From Hypomyces perniciosus (Eukaryota; Ascomycota; Sordariomycetes; Hypocreales; Hypocreaceae): a DNA stretch of 64,000 nt. The notes beneath the pieces are model-generated. The model worked only from the letters and a program-made list of their open reading frames with translations, ran no database searches and was not told where the DNA came from. Of this stretch, positions 1 through 13,315 are shown piece by piece (the first letter of the stretch is position 1; each line of letters opens with the position of its first letter). The stretch is taken from the NCBI GenBank assembly GCA_008477525.1, contig SPDT01000004.1:992001-1056000 (forward strand), in the 5' to 3' direction. Both the position numbers and the translations under genes were made by a program.

Positions 1-2267
1 TGCTTGTAGTTGAATGTGTAGACGATGAGACGCAGTTGGCATTTTATACTCGTTCGGACAGCTCATAAGACCTGGCAGCAACAGATACATCAAACGTCAA
101 CCCTCTGCTTCTGAAGGGGTACTAATGGAAATCCCTCCAATACCGTCACGCTCAGCTCGCCACACGGCTTCCTGCAGATATGCACCCCCATTATCTTTTT
201 CGACAGCGGAGTTGCATCCCATGAAGCTGATACGCCCCTTGATCATCATGATAGCGACGGCTACACAGCATGAGGAGCCCGGCTCATCGGACCAAACCCA
301 TTTTACCAGCCAACATGCACAAACAACTGGGAGATGCACCCGATTCAACTACTTCATCAAGGGCTCAGCTCATCAATCTTTGTCCAAGAAACTTGGTCAT
401 CGTCGTGGACAGCTGTCTCAGTAACCGGCTCCACCATCAGTTGAATGTTTCAAGCCCCTTGTGCGAGGACAGGAAACGTCCGAGGCACTCTCACCAGCCG
501 TTTATTTTAAACTCTTGGGCAAGCATCCCACGTTCACGTATGTCCATTTCCCTCTTGGGTCAGCCCCAGCCATACGTTTGGCCTAAAACGACGTATAACC
601 TGCCACCAGCATTGTGCATCATGACATTCGTCTTTCTCGGAGATCCCGTGTCCAACACCTGTCCACGCCAGTCATGGGTAGGGCATAATCTTGCAACCTG
701 CGATTGCGGCAACCTGCAGCAGCGAATCATGCCTAGATGAGGTGTCAGGTGGAAAGGCCCGAACCCTCCACGCATCTACTTCGTCGTGTCCTCCATTATC
801 TGAGACAACGAAGTCTTGCCTGCGCGGTTTTGCTGCAATCCCGCTTCACTCCTCATGCCGAAACCCCTCCATGGTATTCGTAAACTCACCTCAATTGTGA
901 AGTGTTGAAGGACGATCTTGAGAAATGATGGCTCGGATCTGTCGAATTATCTTTAATATGCTACCCTGTGACATGAGCGAGTGCACTCGGCTCAACTCCG
1001 CGCGATCCATCCTCTCCCATTTCGTCCCAGACAGTCACTAGACACGAGATGGCAAAAATACCGCCAAGAGCTTGCCAGATAGGATGGCCCAGTCATGTCA
1101 CACCTATGACCAGCTCGTCAGCTGTACAACATCTAATGTTTTCTCCCTTCCCCTCAAAGCGCCAGAGCTCTCAATTGCTGCCTGAACGGTTGTACTGGAC
1201 TAATGCAGGGACAAACGGCCATCACACCATTGTACCAAGTCTGGTTTCTTCGACTGACTGATGGCCGTTTTACGATGCCAGGATATCAATCCAACTGCCA
1301 TTTGGCAACCGCCCAGGCTGAGATGAGTGCCGCATGACTGCGCCGCCACAGTCCCTTGGTGTTACAGACCGCGGGTCCAGCTTCCAGCATTGCTGTAGTG
1401 GAGGAAATCCAGACCGGGCTATTACACGCTTTTTCTGTTATGCTTACAGCCCATCTGAAATGTTCTCAAAGAACCGCCCGAGTCATCGTGTATTCGGCCA
1501 AGCGTCATCTGCTCTCGAGTTTGTGTCACCAGAACACTCCCTCGCAGGTTTTGCACCAAGAGAAATCCATGTCCAGCACAGGAACTAGTTTGTCTTAGAT
1601 GATGTCTCCTTGGACGCACTCCCATAACGGCAGTTCCAGACGAAGCGGAATATTTCAAGCTCGTCTGAAACTACGGAGCGGCCGCTAGGGACTATTGTGG
1701 AAAATTCTAAGGTGAACCATGTGCCACTTTGTCTCCCTGGAGAAACATGAAATCCCCGTGGAGCAATACTCTCTCACCGGAGGCATTGTTCCAACATCAC
1801 CACGATGACTGAAGGCTAATCTACAGGGAATACACCAACCGAGGTTTCGTTCGAATTGGTGTGTGAGTATGACAAACTCTTGGTACTCAGCTCGACTTGA
1901 TTTGTGGATCTCTATCAGTGTCTTTTTTCTCAGTGACCGGTTGTGATTACTACTTTGTCGAATATTTGGCAGCCTATGGAAGCTTCTGCGCGGCTGGCTC
2001 TCAATCAAGCTATATCACTCTGAGTGGTTGACCGCATGAGCAGCCATCACAGCACCCAAGAACCCTACCGTATCATTCTCGCCCTCGGGATGTGCTCTAA
2101 GCACGCTCGGGTCGCGCCCACATGCCGATGGACACAATCAGTATCGCCAAGGCCTCAAGGTGATGTTGTAATACCCATCGGCACTAATACATCACGTATC
2201 ACAACGTAATACCAGTATAGCACTTTCGGACAGCCAGTCCCAGAATCGCTCCCTACCCACATATCCA
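1..2267. other. Gene-poor left flank, no recognisable gene
   Basis: Only short open frames occur (at most about 155 codons). None shows a family motif, a signal peptide or a credible exon chain on either strand. Base composition is ordinary rather than AT-rich, so this is not an obvious RIP block. It may be decayed coding DNA or plain intergenic sequence; I cannot tell which. Confidence 0.5.
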
Positions 2268-2275
2268 TTTAAACA
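2268..2275. repeat. Target-site duplication, left copy (TTTAAACA)
   Basis: An 8-bp direct repeat identical to 3435-3442, lying immediately outside the 64-bp TIR. Confidence 0.85.
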
Positions 2276-2339
2276 GGCCTGTGCTATCAAGCATCCAAGG
2301 TTGACTAACGAGCATCCTTTTTTTATGGGTCATTGTGGC
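2276..2339 (+). repeat. Left 64-bp terminal inverted repeat
   Basis: Reverse complement is identical to 3371-3434, including a run of seven T. The match ends at GTGGC, after which the two arms diverge. Confidence 0.9.
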
Positions 2340-2484
2340 TGGTAGCTGTCATCGCCGGTGTCAGATTTTCTTAGCATAATAGTACATAGAAAATTTAACA
2401 CAATTCATTTTTTATCCAACTTATCCACTTTATCCAAATTATCTCAGCTATCTAAGTACCCTGCCACCCGCTAAGACTATCAAA

Positions 2485-2712
2485 TTGAAGCCATTTACAG
2501 CCTTTATTTACACTGCAACTGCCAATATAATAGAGTCACTCTTTGGCCGCACTTTTACCACTTTCGATGAAGCCCGGGAAGCCCTTGATGCCGTGGCCAA
2601 GCCTGCTGACTACAGCCTCGTTATTCATCGCCCAAGGCCTCGTGCTAAGGAATTCCGCTGTGATAGAGGTCGGAAAATGAAGTCGCAGGCCAAAGGGGGC
2701 ATTGGCTCTTAA
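2485..2712 (+). pseudogene. Transposase N-terminal fragment (FAR1-like, decayed)
   Basis: A 75-codon frame inside the TIR element. A helical segment (FDEAREALDAVAKP) is followed by YSLVIHRP and EFRCDRGRK, the order seen at the start of fungal MULE/FAR1-type DNA-binding domains. Further coding-like pieces follow in shifted frames with several stops (for example EDSGDLIDLTTLP near 3000-3030). No catalytic DDE region can be read. It is a relic that cannot supply transposase. Confidence 0.45.
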
Positions 2713-3370
2713 GAAGAATGCCGCTTCCAAGAGCACTCGTCGTAACCCTAGTCTCTTTAAATGGGTGGAAGCCTAAGAGGCTGCTAAAGGTATTAAAGAT
2801 TGTTAGAAATAACAGCAGCCGCCGCCCTTAACAGCCCCAGCTATAATGACAAAAGCTTCAGCTTTAACAGCTTCAAATTCAACAGAGGCCGGGCTATAGT
2901 TTATTGCCTAGCTAGATTCCTATAAGCCTGGCATAGAGATGCAGAGGTTATATTAACGGTCTATTCGCTAACCTGAAGACGTTAAAGACTTGGGCCTGGA
3001 AGACTCGGGCGACCTCATTGACCTCACAACACTACCAAGATCCCCAGTCATAGGGCAACTTCTAGAGTTACAGTGGTTAAATACAGATGCCCCAGGCGAG
3101 AGATCCTTGTTGACGGGTAGTTTAATCTTATCAATCTAGACTATGAGGATGCGATAGATACAATTTTCAACGAACAAGAGGCAGCAACGCAGGCGCTGAG
3201 GGAGGAAGAGGCTGCGTTGGAAGATGAGTAAAACACCAAGAATTCGAATAGATAGAAGATATCACGAGCTTTACTTTCCTATGTACCTATGCGCAGATAG
3301 AAGAATTGAAATTACATTAGCTACAGCAAAAAATGTATAAGCGCTCCGTAATCGACATCTTAGCCTCAGC

Positions 3371-3434
3371 GCCACAATGACCCATAAAAAAAGGATGCTC
3401 GTTAGTCAACCTTGGATGCTTGATAGCACAGGCC
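3371..3434 (-). repeat. Right 64-bp terminal inverted repeat
   Basis: Exact inverted copy of 2276-2339. The outer end GGCC abuts the second TTTAAACA copy at 3435-3442. Confidence 0.9.
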
Positions 3435-3442
3435 TTTAAACA

Positions 3443-4521
3443 TCATGCTTGATTGCTTTGGCAGTGCTTTTGAGCGGAGCGTATCATGTTCATCCAGAAT
3501 GTCTCACTGCCTGACGTGTGCGTGCGTAGCCATGGCCACCATGGTCGAGGCCAAGGACAAGCGCACATACCAGGTAAGCAAGAGAAGATGGCTGCTGTGA
3601 CAGATGGCCTGGGCTGCTGCGGCCATGTCCTTCTGACAAAGGAACAACTCTCTCTCTCTTCTCGTGGAACGTCTTTGTTTATTCTCCTGCTGTCCGGCAT
3701 TCAGTTTGGGAGCTGCTCGCCTTGATGTCGCTATGATAAAAGTGAAACGGAGGGTCGTGTGCTGCCGTTTCCATGACGCACCACTGCGTGAAGTGCCAAT
3801 AATATAGCACTGCTAGTTCCGATTTCGCAGTCTGCATTCCAAACTCGACACGCAACTTGCAAGCCTAAGGTATATCGCATTACTGCGGTTTGTAACTGTT
3901 GACTGTGTTGCGTCATGCAGAGTTACATATATAGTGAAGCTGATAATACATAAGGTAAGGTAAGATACGGCCCATAGTTATGTACGTACTTCTAAAATAC
4001 CTTACAGTGATTTATGGAGGAGTGCTTATTGAGCCGCGCGCACCGATTGGCTATCATGCCTACACTACTCTTGAGGTTTTGATTTATGGTGGCGGGATTG
4101 ACCAGAGTAGTAAAGGAAGTTGTCAGCTTACTCCGAGGCTTTCTTTTATAGAAGCAAAAAAGTTAACGGATATATAATAGATGCGGGTCAGTTTTTCAAA
4201 ACGGCAGATCCGTGAGCCCTAATGTGCGTATTGCGTCACTGGCGTGAGTCATTCAGTGCGCTACTTCGTACTGTGTTCCGGACGGAGTAAATCGTGGGGA
4301 AAAACTTTTCTTTGTTTGCCCCGCCATCCGACACTCGGAGTCTGTGACTCGTCGAGTCTGAGTATTTCTCCCTTTTCCCCCCTCCACTTCATTGAGATTC
4401 CTCCAAACATACGTTAGCAATCCATCTCTTCCAGCCTCGTGCAAAGTTTCCCATCTCCTTCAATTAGACCCAATTCATCTCGAAACACACCCATCGCGTC
4501 GGGATCACGTCAACAACCACA
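3443..4521. other. Intergenic, presumed promoter of the homocitrate synthase gene
   Basis: No gene recognised. The last 250 bp are pyrimidine-rich (for example near 4371-4390), as is common in fungal promoters and 5' leaders just upstream of the ATG at 4522. Confidence 0.4.
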
Positions 4522-6183
<1,662 letters not shown>

Positions 6184-7146
6184 ACGAGTGAGTCATGTCC
6201 TAAGCGACATGGATGTTCATTTACATTTGGGAACGGAAAATATTTGGTTGTATGGGCTTTAGATATTCTATTCGAGTTATTGACTATTGTCAACTCAAAT
6301 CCTCTCCTTTTACCGATGTGCTTATATCGCTATGCCCATGGATGGGAGTTATTCCACCCACGTGGTTCTAAGCCGTTAAAAAGACGGATGGACTATTTCA
6401 GGTGTGTTTGTCATGAACTTAGCCGCCCTCAGATCGTGACGCTCGGCGCCTGCAGTATAAACACCGACAATCAACCATCTTCGATTGGATCGACTCCGCC
6501 AAATATATGATCGATGAAGCGGGGACCCATACAGATGACATTGATCCAGCTCTGAGCGTTGCCACTCCGGTTTAATGAAGAGTCGACTTGGGAGGGTTGA
6601 AGGGGTCTTGTGAATAGGAAGAAACGACCGGTAAAACATGATGAAGGCGCTTACTTAGCAAACGAGACCAGACTGACCAAAGAGAGATTGGAAATGGCTT
6701 TGATACATCCCAACTGCTTTCTCTCTGGATCTCCGGGTTTCTAGAACGCACCTGCTTCCGAACGCCCTCCGATATAGCCGCAAGAAATAAGCTAACAGCC
6801 GAATGCTCTGTCATCATGTGAATTGGGAGGGAATGATCCATTGGCGCGATGGATCTGTTCTCGATGTCTCCTTCGGGGATATGCCGGAAGGGCAAGCCGC
6901 GGACTGTCCCACTTTATCGTCGGAGACTCGGAGACTCGGAGACGGAATGCACTACCGTTGAGCACTGAATGCAGTGGGTCACTTTACCTTCACTGTTACA
7001 AACCAACAGAGAAGATGGGCGCATTTGTAGTAGATATGTAGTATATAACTCATTTCTCTGGCGACATGAATTGAAACTGAGGTCCCCCCCTTTCCCTAGG
7101 TCCTGTGTATACACTTTTATTAAACATATATTGAGTGTTATGAAAA
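6184..7146. other. Intergenic, 3' of homocitrate synthase and promoter of the aldehyde dehydrogenase gene
   Basis: No coding feature supported. It contains a short tandem repeat of CGGAGACT at 6921-6944 and other CGG/CCG-containing stretches (near 6885-6905) that could be sites for a zinc-cluster regulator. Confidence 0.4.
6921..6944. repeat. Triplicated CGGAGACT octamer upstream of the aldehyde dehydrogenase gene
   Basis: Three head-to-tail copies (the last reads CGGAGACG) about 200 bp upstream of the ATG at 7147. Each holds a CGG triplet, the half-site core of Zn2Cys6 factors. A regulatory role is inference. Confidence 0.45.
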
Positions 7147-8765
7147 ATGCAGTCTCATATTGTTCCTCTTATTATAAATGGCAAGGATGTTATCCTGCCG
7201 GACCGAGAAGCTATTTTTATTCCTAACCCAGACAGTGGCAGGCCTTTCCAATGGAAGGCCCAAGGAACAACACCCGAATTATGCCGACAGGCGCTAGAGT
7301 CTTCTGCGGCAGCATTTCTGAAATGGAAGAAGACATCGGTGATAGAGAGACAGCAACTGTTCAATAAGGTTGCTCAGGTAGGAATCAGCCCAATGCTTCT
7401 CTTGGAATGCCCGGTAAACTAAATGGACCCACCTTGACAGTTAATCAATGAGAGGGCGTCTGAGCTTGCCACTATTGTGGAGGAGGAGCTGGGTTGCTCA
7501 CAGATCTGGTCGTCAATCAACGTCCATGCATCAATTGAGATCGCTCAGCAAGTTGCTGCCCCAATCACATCCGGCGTCTTGTCAGGTGTTGTCCCCGCCA
7601 CTGAATCGCCCGACTCGCTCGCTGTCGTCTTCAAAGATCCACTCGGTGTGATCTTGGCTATTGCTCCTTGGAACTCACCCGCTATTCTCGGTATACGGTC
7701 TATTGCTGCGGCGGTCGCGGCTGGGAACTGTGCAATTCTCAAGGTAGCAGCACTCAGATGAATGAAACATCTAAATTTCGTGTGGATGAGCCGAGCTGAT
7801 GGAATAGCAGGGATCGGAACTGAGCCCAAGGACTCATTACTTCATCGCCAATGTCTTCCGCGACGCTGGATTCCCTCCTGGAGTCGTCAACTTCCTTGTC
7901 CACCGGCCTGAAGACGCATCTACTACCTTTAACACTCTCATATCCCATCCAGCTGTACGGAAATGCAACTTTACTGGGTCAACTCCCGTGGGGCGTCAGA
8001 TTGCCTCTCAAGCCGGGAGTTACTTAAAACCTGTTCTGCTAGAACTCGGAGGTAAAAACTTTTGCTTGGTACTTGACGATGCCGACTTGGAGAAAACAGC
8101 CTCTATAATTTTAGATGCTGCACTAATTAATGTAAGTCAACTCTGCGAGCATATCTTCAAGGAGGCAGGAGCTGACTCCCGTTGTTATCCAGAGTGGGCA
8201 GATTTGTATGTGCACTGACATTGTACTCATTCCGACCAAATTAAAATCGGCATTTTGCAGTATTCTTCGTCAAAAGCTTGAATCGGTGTCTTCAAAGCAA
8301 GTCAAGCATGTTATAAACAACCGCAGCTCCTCTCGCATCTCAGCACTTCTAAATGACGCTACAGAAAAGGGTGCGACTGTGATTACTGCTTCCTCGCCGG
8401 AGAGAGACCATGGCCTGTTATATGGCACCATCATTGAGGGACTCACTCAGGATATGGAGTTTTGGCAGCAAGAGTCCTTCGGACCGGTTTTGGGCGTTGC
8501 AACGTACAATTCGGTCGATGAAGCCGTTGAAATGATTAACGATTGCGAATATGGCCTGTCTGGTGCAATATATACCAATTCAGCACTGGGGGCTATATCA
8601 CTCGCACGTCGGCTGAGCGTTGGTGCGGTTCATATTAATGGATCAACCTTTCACGATGGGCCAACATTGCCTCATGGGGGGCATAAGAACAGTGGGTTTG
8701 GGCGCTTTGGGAGTCGTTGGGCGTTTGAGGAATTTTTGCAAACCCAAACTATTATTGCTAATTAG
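7147..8765 (+). CDS. NAD(P)-dependent aldehyde dehydrogenase, salicylaldehyde/vanillin dehydrogenase type (475 aa)
   Basis: Oxidises an aldehyde, here probably a hydroxybenzaldehyde, to its acid. Exons: 7147-7377, 7441-7743, 7811-8131, 8193-8765. Visible family features are the nucleotide-binding APWNSPAILGIRSIAAAVAAGN, the FTGSTPVGR turn, the LELGGKN box with the general-base glutamate, the nucleophile in SGQICMCTD (the first Cys) and, near the end, ESFGPVLGVATYNS and the NSGFGRFGSRWAFEEF tail. Length is normal for the family and nothing essential is missing. It is the first gene of the aromatic cluster, transcribed toward the FAD monooxygenase (convergent). The substrate class is inferred from neighbours and the salicylaldehyde-dehydrogenase-like sequence. 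Confidence 0.9.
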
Positions 8766-9163
8766 GTTGTATGTTATCAAGAAGCAAATATAGGGCACAA
8801 CTAACAGCTACAATTGCTGAGCTGTACACTTTACTTTTACTAGGTAGCCTGTCTATACTACCGGTGGGTGGCCAACGTTGGTGTTGGTTACACGTCCACT
8901 TATCTTGGTGACCCCATGTCCATATCGATCTCACAGGGATGTACTCTGTATATTAGTAGGTAGCCAATACTATGTATTTTACGTACGGAGTAGGATACTT
9001 GACTCGTAGGTCAGTTGCCACATGGGATGACGATATCCTCCGGGATGGGGCTAAATGGAGATAGCAGGGGCAGTGAGGAGGTGCGTCTATATGTGTCACA
9101 TAGTCAATTCTATGAATTCTATAGCAGAACACTACATATATTGTCCAGTAATAAAGATCCTCT
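8766..9163. other. Convergent intergenic spacer
   Basis: It lies between the 3' ends of the aldehyde dehydrogenase and the FAD monooxygenase genes. It contains the decamer-like TACGGAGTA near 8984, a motif that recurs in the window (near 26776, 32196 and 55150). No gene seen. Confidence 0.4.
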
Positions 9164-10868
9164 TCAGTATTCTCTCCACATTTTGTCAATCTCCTCCACA
9201 GGATCGTACCCGTAAGCCCATCTTTGTGTCACAGGATCGCTCCACTGATTCGGACTTTCCAGAAAATGTTTTCCTTCAACCTCTGGTCGCATTGCGTTGT
9301 CTCTGGCCTCCTGCTCAGGCCCGTCCTCAAAGTGCCATATTTTACCATTTACGAGGCTGGCTTCCTGCATCTGGCCAGCGCGCTTCATGCGCACAGCCTC
9401 GAATATGGAAAGTGCTTTGGGAAGGCTAGAGAGGTCCGTGACAAAGGAGAGGGAGGCAGCCAAAGCAGCACCATCCTCAACAGCCATGGCAGCTCCTTGA
9501 GACATGTATGGTACCATTGCGTGTGCAGCATCACCAAGCATTAGAAGCTTCCCAGATTTGGAGATCCAGCGTGGGATAGATGGATCTCCGGACATGAGCG
9601 GCCATTTCAGAGTTTTGTCAATCATGTCGATGACCTTGGTGAGTCTTTCAAATGTTAGTTTGCTTGGTTGGAGTCATTAAAGCTTGAAAGACAAGGTTGT
9701 CATACCTGGGATCCCAGCCTTTAAAGTAGGCTCGCATATCATCAATGGCCGTCTCAGGGCACCAGGTATTAGGATCAGAGTGGTCTATATGCGACAGCAC
9801 CATGTTGAAAGATTTACCCGCGGCGATGGTATAGGTCATGACATGGCGTTCGGGGCCGATCCAGATGTTCAGTGCAGGTTTTTCCAGGAGCCAGGAAGTG
9901 TCGGGGTCGTTCTGCATCTTGGTAACGTCCACAGTTGCCCGATAGGCGGCAAAACCTGTACGAATAGGATCTTTGATCTGGCCACCAAGGATTTGGCTGC
10001 GGGCTAATGACTTGACACCTGAGTTTGAGTCAGTACTCAAACCTGACAGGCGGATGGAAACGCAGCTTTACACACCATCAGCGGCGACAATGAGGTCCGC
10101 CGAGAGGGTCGTCCCATCTTCAACCTTGACAAAAGGGACGTTCTCGTCATACTCAGTCACCTTGTGGTTTACCTTGACAACGACTCCGAGTTGCAAAGCT
10201 AACTTGTACAGTGCGTCATGGAGATGCGCTCTATGGACGACATAGTAGGGCGCTCTGAACGAGCTACGAAAATCCGGTACGAGGTTAGTGTAACCAATTG
10301 CGTTGCCGTCCTCCCATCGTCGGAAGGTAGTGCCTTCTGGTTCGACAATTCTATCTCCAAGGAGAGGCCCTATTCCCCATTCCAGCAGAAGTCTTGTAGA
10401 ATTGGGTGGGACCTGAATACCAGCCCCAACCTGCAGTGTGATGTTAGTATGATGAAGCCCTGAAGTCGATGGTTGAAGGCAATTTACTTCACCAAGAGCC
10501 GGAGCTTGCTCAAGGACAGTGACAGTATGACCTTGTCGCGCGAGGGCAATTGCGGTTGCAAGCCCGCCAAGGCCGGCTCCCACGACAATCACCTTGAACA
10601 GTAAAGGCGAGTTCTTTGGGATCCCACTAGCCTTGGCATTACTGGGAGCCTGGTGATCTTTTAATTGTTGGAGGAATTGAAGGCTGCACGTGGGGTATGA
10701 TGGTGTCTAATATTGATGGTTGCAAATACGTTAAATGAAGGGCTGTGTTAAGCTATTATGGATGGAACCACATACCTTGATGGAGGATGAAATAGAAAGG
10801 TCAACCTTTTTGGGCGCAGTGCCATTGGAGTTGCTCATGATTGAGTTAGATGTAGTGCTTGGAGCCAT
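9164..10868 (-). CDS. FAD-dependent aromatic monooxygenase, salicylate/3-hydroxybenzoate hydroxylase type (486 aa)
   Basis: Class A flavoprotein monooxygenase that uses NAD(P)H and O2 to hydroxylate an aromatic acid. Exons on the minus strand: 10868-10776, 10706-10488, 10430-10076, 10018-9706, 9644-9164. After a 50-residue N-terminal extension comes the Rossmann motif VIVVGAGLGGLATAIALA. The middle holds YYVVHRAHLHDAL, the arginine/DG region of the family, and the FAD ribityl motif is GDAAHAMVPYMSQGAAMAVEDG. The gene is divergent from the gentisate dioxygenase across a 450-bp shared promoter, so the likely product is gentisate, from salicylate or 3-hydroxybenzoate. Salicylate-to-catechol activity would also fit the family but not the neighbour. 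All splice sites are consensus and the model is in frame. Confidence 0.88.
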
Positions 10869-11318
10869 TGTGTTTGTTGATAGAGATTGATTTGCTTCGA
10901 AAGGTCGACACATATTCTCCTTTATTAATCGCCAGCAACGCATCATCATTTGTCTATTCTAGGAGACAGTACAGCCATCACGATTTGGTCCGGATGTACT
11001 CTATCGACCGGACAACCTCTTCTCCGATGATAATGATCACGTTGTTTACCATTATTCCGGTGCATCCCCGATACACGGCGGTCCCCCCACTCGGGGATAT
11101 CACGGAACGTCCTCCCAGTCTCAGCCTCTATCCCTGAGAACCGTCAATGACGTATGACTCTACGGATGTAATATCCATAGCAAAAAAGTAGTGCTATCAA
11201 GTTCTACGGATACATATATCGAGACATCAAGAATCACAGAAGCTCGATCAACGACATCATCAAACAACAAGTTCAATAGACATCTTTAGAAAGCAATCAC
11301 ACCTCCATACTTTACAAC
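10869..11318. promoter_or_regulatory. Bidirectional promoter of the monooxygenase and dioxygenase genes
   Basis: 450 bp between two divergently transcribed catabolic genes. It contains a perfect inverted repeat GTCCGG-N14-CCGGAC (10988-11013) and further CGG/CCG clusters (about 11050-11115), the kind of site bound by dimeric zinc-cluster regulators such as the one encoded at 17652. Binding is inferred. Confidence 0.55.
10988..11013. promoter_or_regulatory. Inverted repeat GTCCGG-N14-CCGGAC, candidate zinc-cluster site
   Basis: Both 6-bp arms match perfectly and contain inverted CGG triplets. It lies about 120 bp from the monooxygenase ATG and 305 bp from the dioxygenase ATG. Confidence 0.45.
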
Positions 11319-12459
11319 ATGGCTACTCAAACTCAAATCGAGGCGCAAATCTCGACACCATCCCTAGCTTTGGAGGAGAAATCAAAGGAAGAGCAGACCA
11401 GCCAATTGCTGTCTGAGCTCGAGTCCACAAACACTCTGCCACTATGGGCTCAGATGGCTAGGCTTAACCCTGCTGCCCCGAACCCAACCTGCATCCCCCA
11501 TCTTTGGAAATATGACGAGATCAGGCCATACCTCCTTCGTGCAGGACAGCTCATCACCGAGAAGCAAGCTGAGCGACGAGTGCTAATGCTTGTCAACCCA
11601 GCTAGGGGTAAGGCTACCCGCAATTCTCCTTGACCTGCATGCTTTGCGACCCTTGCTCACTGTGGACAGATGCACCTTACACTACAGACACTGTGTATGC
11701 GGGCCTTCAGCTCGTTATGCCAAATGAGACGGCCCCAGCCCACCGTCACACTGCCTTCGCTATGCGGTTCATTATTGAAGGAAACGGTGGTTTCACGGCC
11801 GTTCACGGCCGCCGTATCAAAATGAACCGTGGCGATGTGATCCTCACCCCAACTTGGAACTGGCATGACCACGGAAAGGATGGCTCGGGCCCGATGATCT
11901 GGCTCGACGGCCTTGACCTACCAAATTTCCGACACTTCCCCGTTCATTTCGTGGAGCACTTCGACAAGCCCCGATATCCCGCGGAGGATGTTGATACGAA
12001 TAATAGCCCCATCGTGTTCCCCTGGGTTAGGATGCAAGCTCAGTTGGATGCTGCGGAGGGAAGCTGGGTCAGCAAGCCATACCTCAAGAGCGACGGCCGC
12101 GAAGGTAAGTTACAGACTCGACCTTGTGATGAATATCATGCTAAGACATCCCAGTCTCGAAAATTCTTGGCGGGTCCGCAGAGAGGCTAAATGCTGGTAC
12201 TGCTTCGCCATCCATCCGTGAGACTGCATCGTCTGTCTACCATGTTGTTGAAGGCAGCGGCCACTCTGTCATTGACGACAAGACCCTTTCGTGGAAGAAA
12301 GGTGACACTTTCTGCATCCCGGCATGGAACAGGTATCAGCACTTTGCAGACGATGGAGAGACCGTCTACTTGTATCGCTTCGATGATAAGCCCATGTTGA
12401 GGTCCTTGGGCTTCCTGAGGGTGGAAGGTGTCGACGTGGAGACTTTGGTTTCTGACTAA
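11319..12459 (+). CDS. Gentisate 1,2-dioxygenase-type bicupin (342 aa)
   Basis: Fe(II) ring-cleaving dioxygenase expected to open gentisate to maleylpyruvate. Exons: 11319-11607, 11670-12104, 12155-12459. The N-terminal cupin carries the metal-binding set PAHRHTAFAMRFIIEG and, further on, TPTWNWHDHGKDG followed by MIWLDGLD, all hallmarks of the family. The C-terminal half has a second cupin (HVVEGSGHSVIDD...KKGDTFCIPAWNRYQHF). Length matches the usual 340-380 residues. It is divergent from the FAD monooxygenase. 1-Hydroxy-2-naphthoate dioxygenases share the fold, so substrate assignment leans on the neighbouring hydroxylase and FAH genes. Confidence 0.9.
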
Positions 12460-13315
12460 AAAGCATGGTCTATGAGATATATCAAGAAATATGAGGGAAC
12501 TTTGGCATGTCATTAGATCTTTATAGTCATTTGCATCATCCAGCGTACCTGTAATTTTAAATCAAGGAAGAGCTAGAGTGACGTATCCATTGTAATGTGG
12601 GATCAAATGATTTGGCACTTTTGTGAAAACTCTGTACTGGTAGTCTGCTGATGTGAGATAACCAGGATTAGGTTGTTGGGATGGAGGGTCGGAATACGTG
12701 GAATATGAGGGAGATCGTAATCAGGGGTCGAAGGTCATATGGGGTTAGTTTCCACGGCATTATAAATCGGCTGGCCGGGGAAGTATAGGAGATGATGGAT
12801 TATACTTCTTAATAAACGTACATACAGGACATTATAGAGATGTAATAGTATAGGTACCCGCAGCCCCTATTATGTGTTATGAGAGCTGACTAGGAGTGCA
12901 TACATAACGCGCTACGCGATATTTGAATGGGGGAAATTCGATGTTCCAAAACAACAATATGTAATACCCTGTACCAATACAATCCATCTACTTGTTAAAA
13001 TCCTGAATTCTAGCCTATAATTAATATTATACCACGCTTGTTGAAATATTTCCGAGACCATTCAGTAAAGAACCGGAGTCCTCAACCCCGGAGATAGTCA
13101 AAATACACAGGTTCCTGGAGGAAGTTATCTAATTCTAATACCTGCAGAAGAACATCCTAATTCAATAAAAATGTGCAAAGAAACATGTTTCGAACCACTC
13201 ACAAAATCTCAAAAAATCTGTCTCTTTCATAAAGATTCAAATGGATGATTATTCATGCACTTAAGTCTCTTCGTGGATCTATTTCTGTATATACGATGAC
13301 AGTATGTGGCTCAGC
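12460..13315. other. Convergent intergenic region
   Basis: 856 bp between the 3' ends of the dioxygenase and the decarboxylase. Moderately AT-rich in its second half. No open frame with support and no repeat noticed. Confidence 0.4.

Larger units (their letters stand above)
2276..3434. mobile_element. Non-autonomous DNA transposon with 64-bp TIRs (MULE-like or hAT-like relic)
   Basis: The element is 1,159 bp. Its terminal inverted repeats at 2276-2339 and 3371-3434 are identical over 64 bp, beginning GGCCTGTGCTATCAAGC. It is flanked by a perfect 8-bp direct repeat TTTAAACA (2268-2275 and 3435-3442). The interior has no intact transposase. One 75-codon frame (2485-2712) has a pattern (FDEAREALDAVAKP...YSLVIHRP...EFRCDRGRK) resembling the FAR1-like N-terminal DNA-binding part of fungal Mutator-like transposases; after it the frame collapses into stops. 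Long TIRs favour MULE, an 8-bp duplication also fits hAT, so the superfamily is uncertain. Identical TIRs suggest relatively recent movement. Confidence 0.85.

Noticed and set aside
97..2209. Several open frames of 60-156 codons in the first 2.2 kb
   Set aside because: No family motif, no consistent exon chain, overlapping frames on both strands and no coding-like composition.
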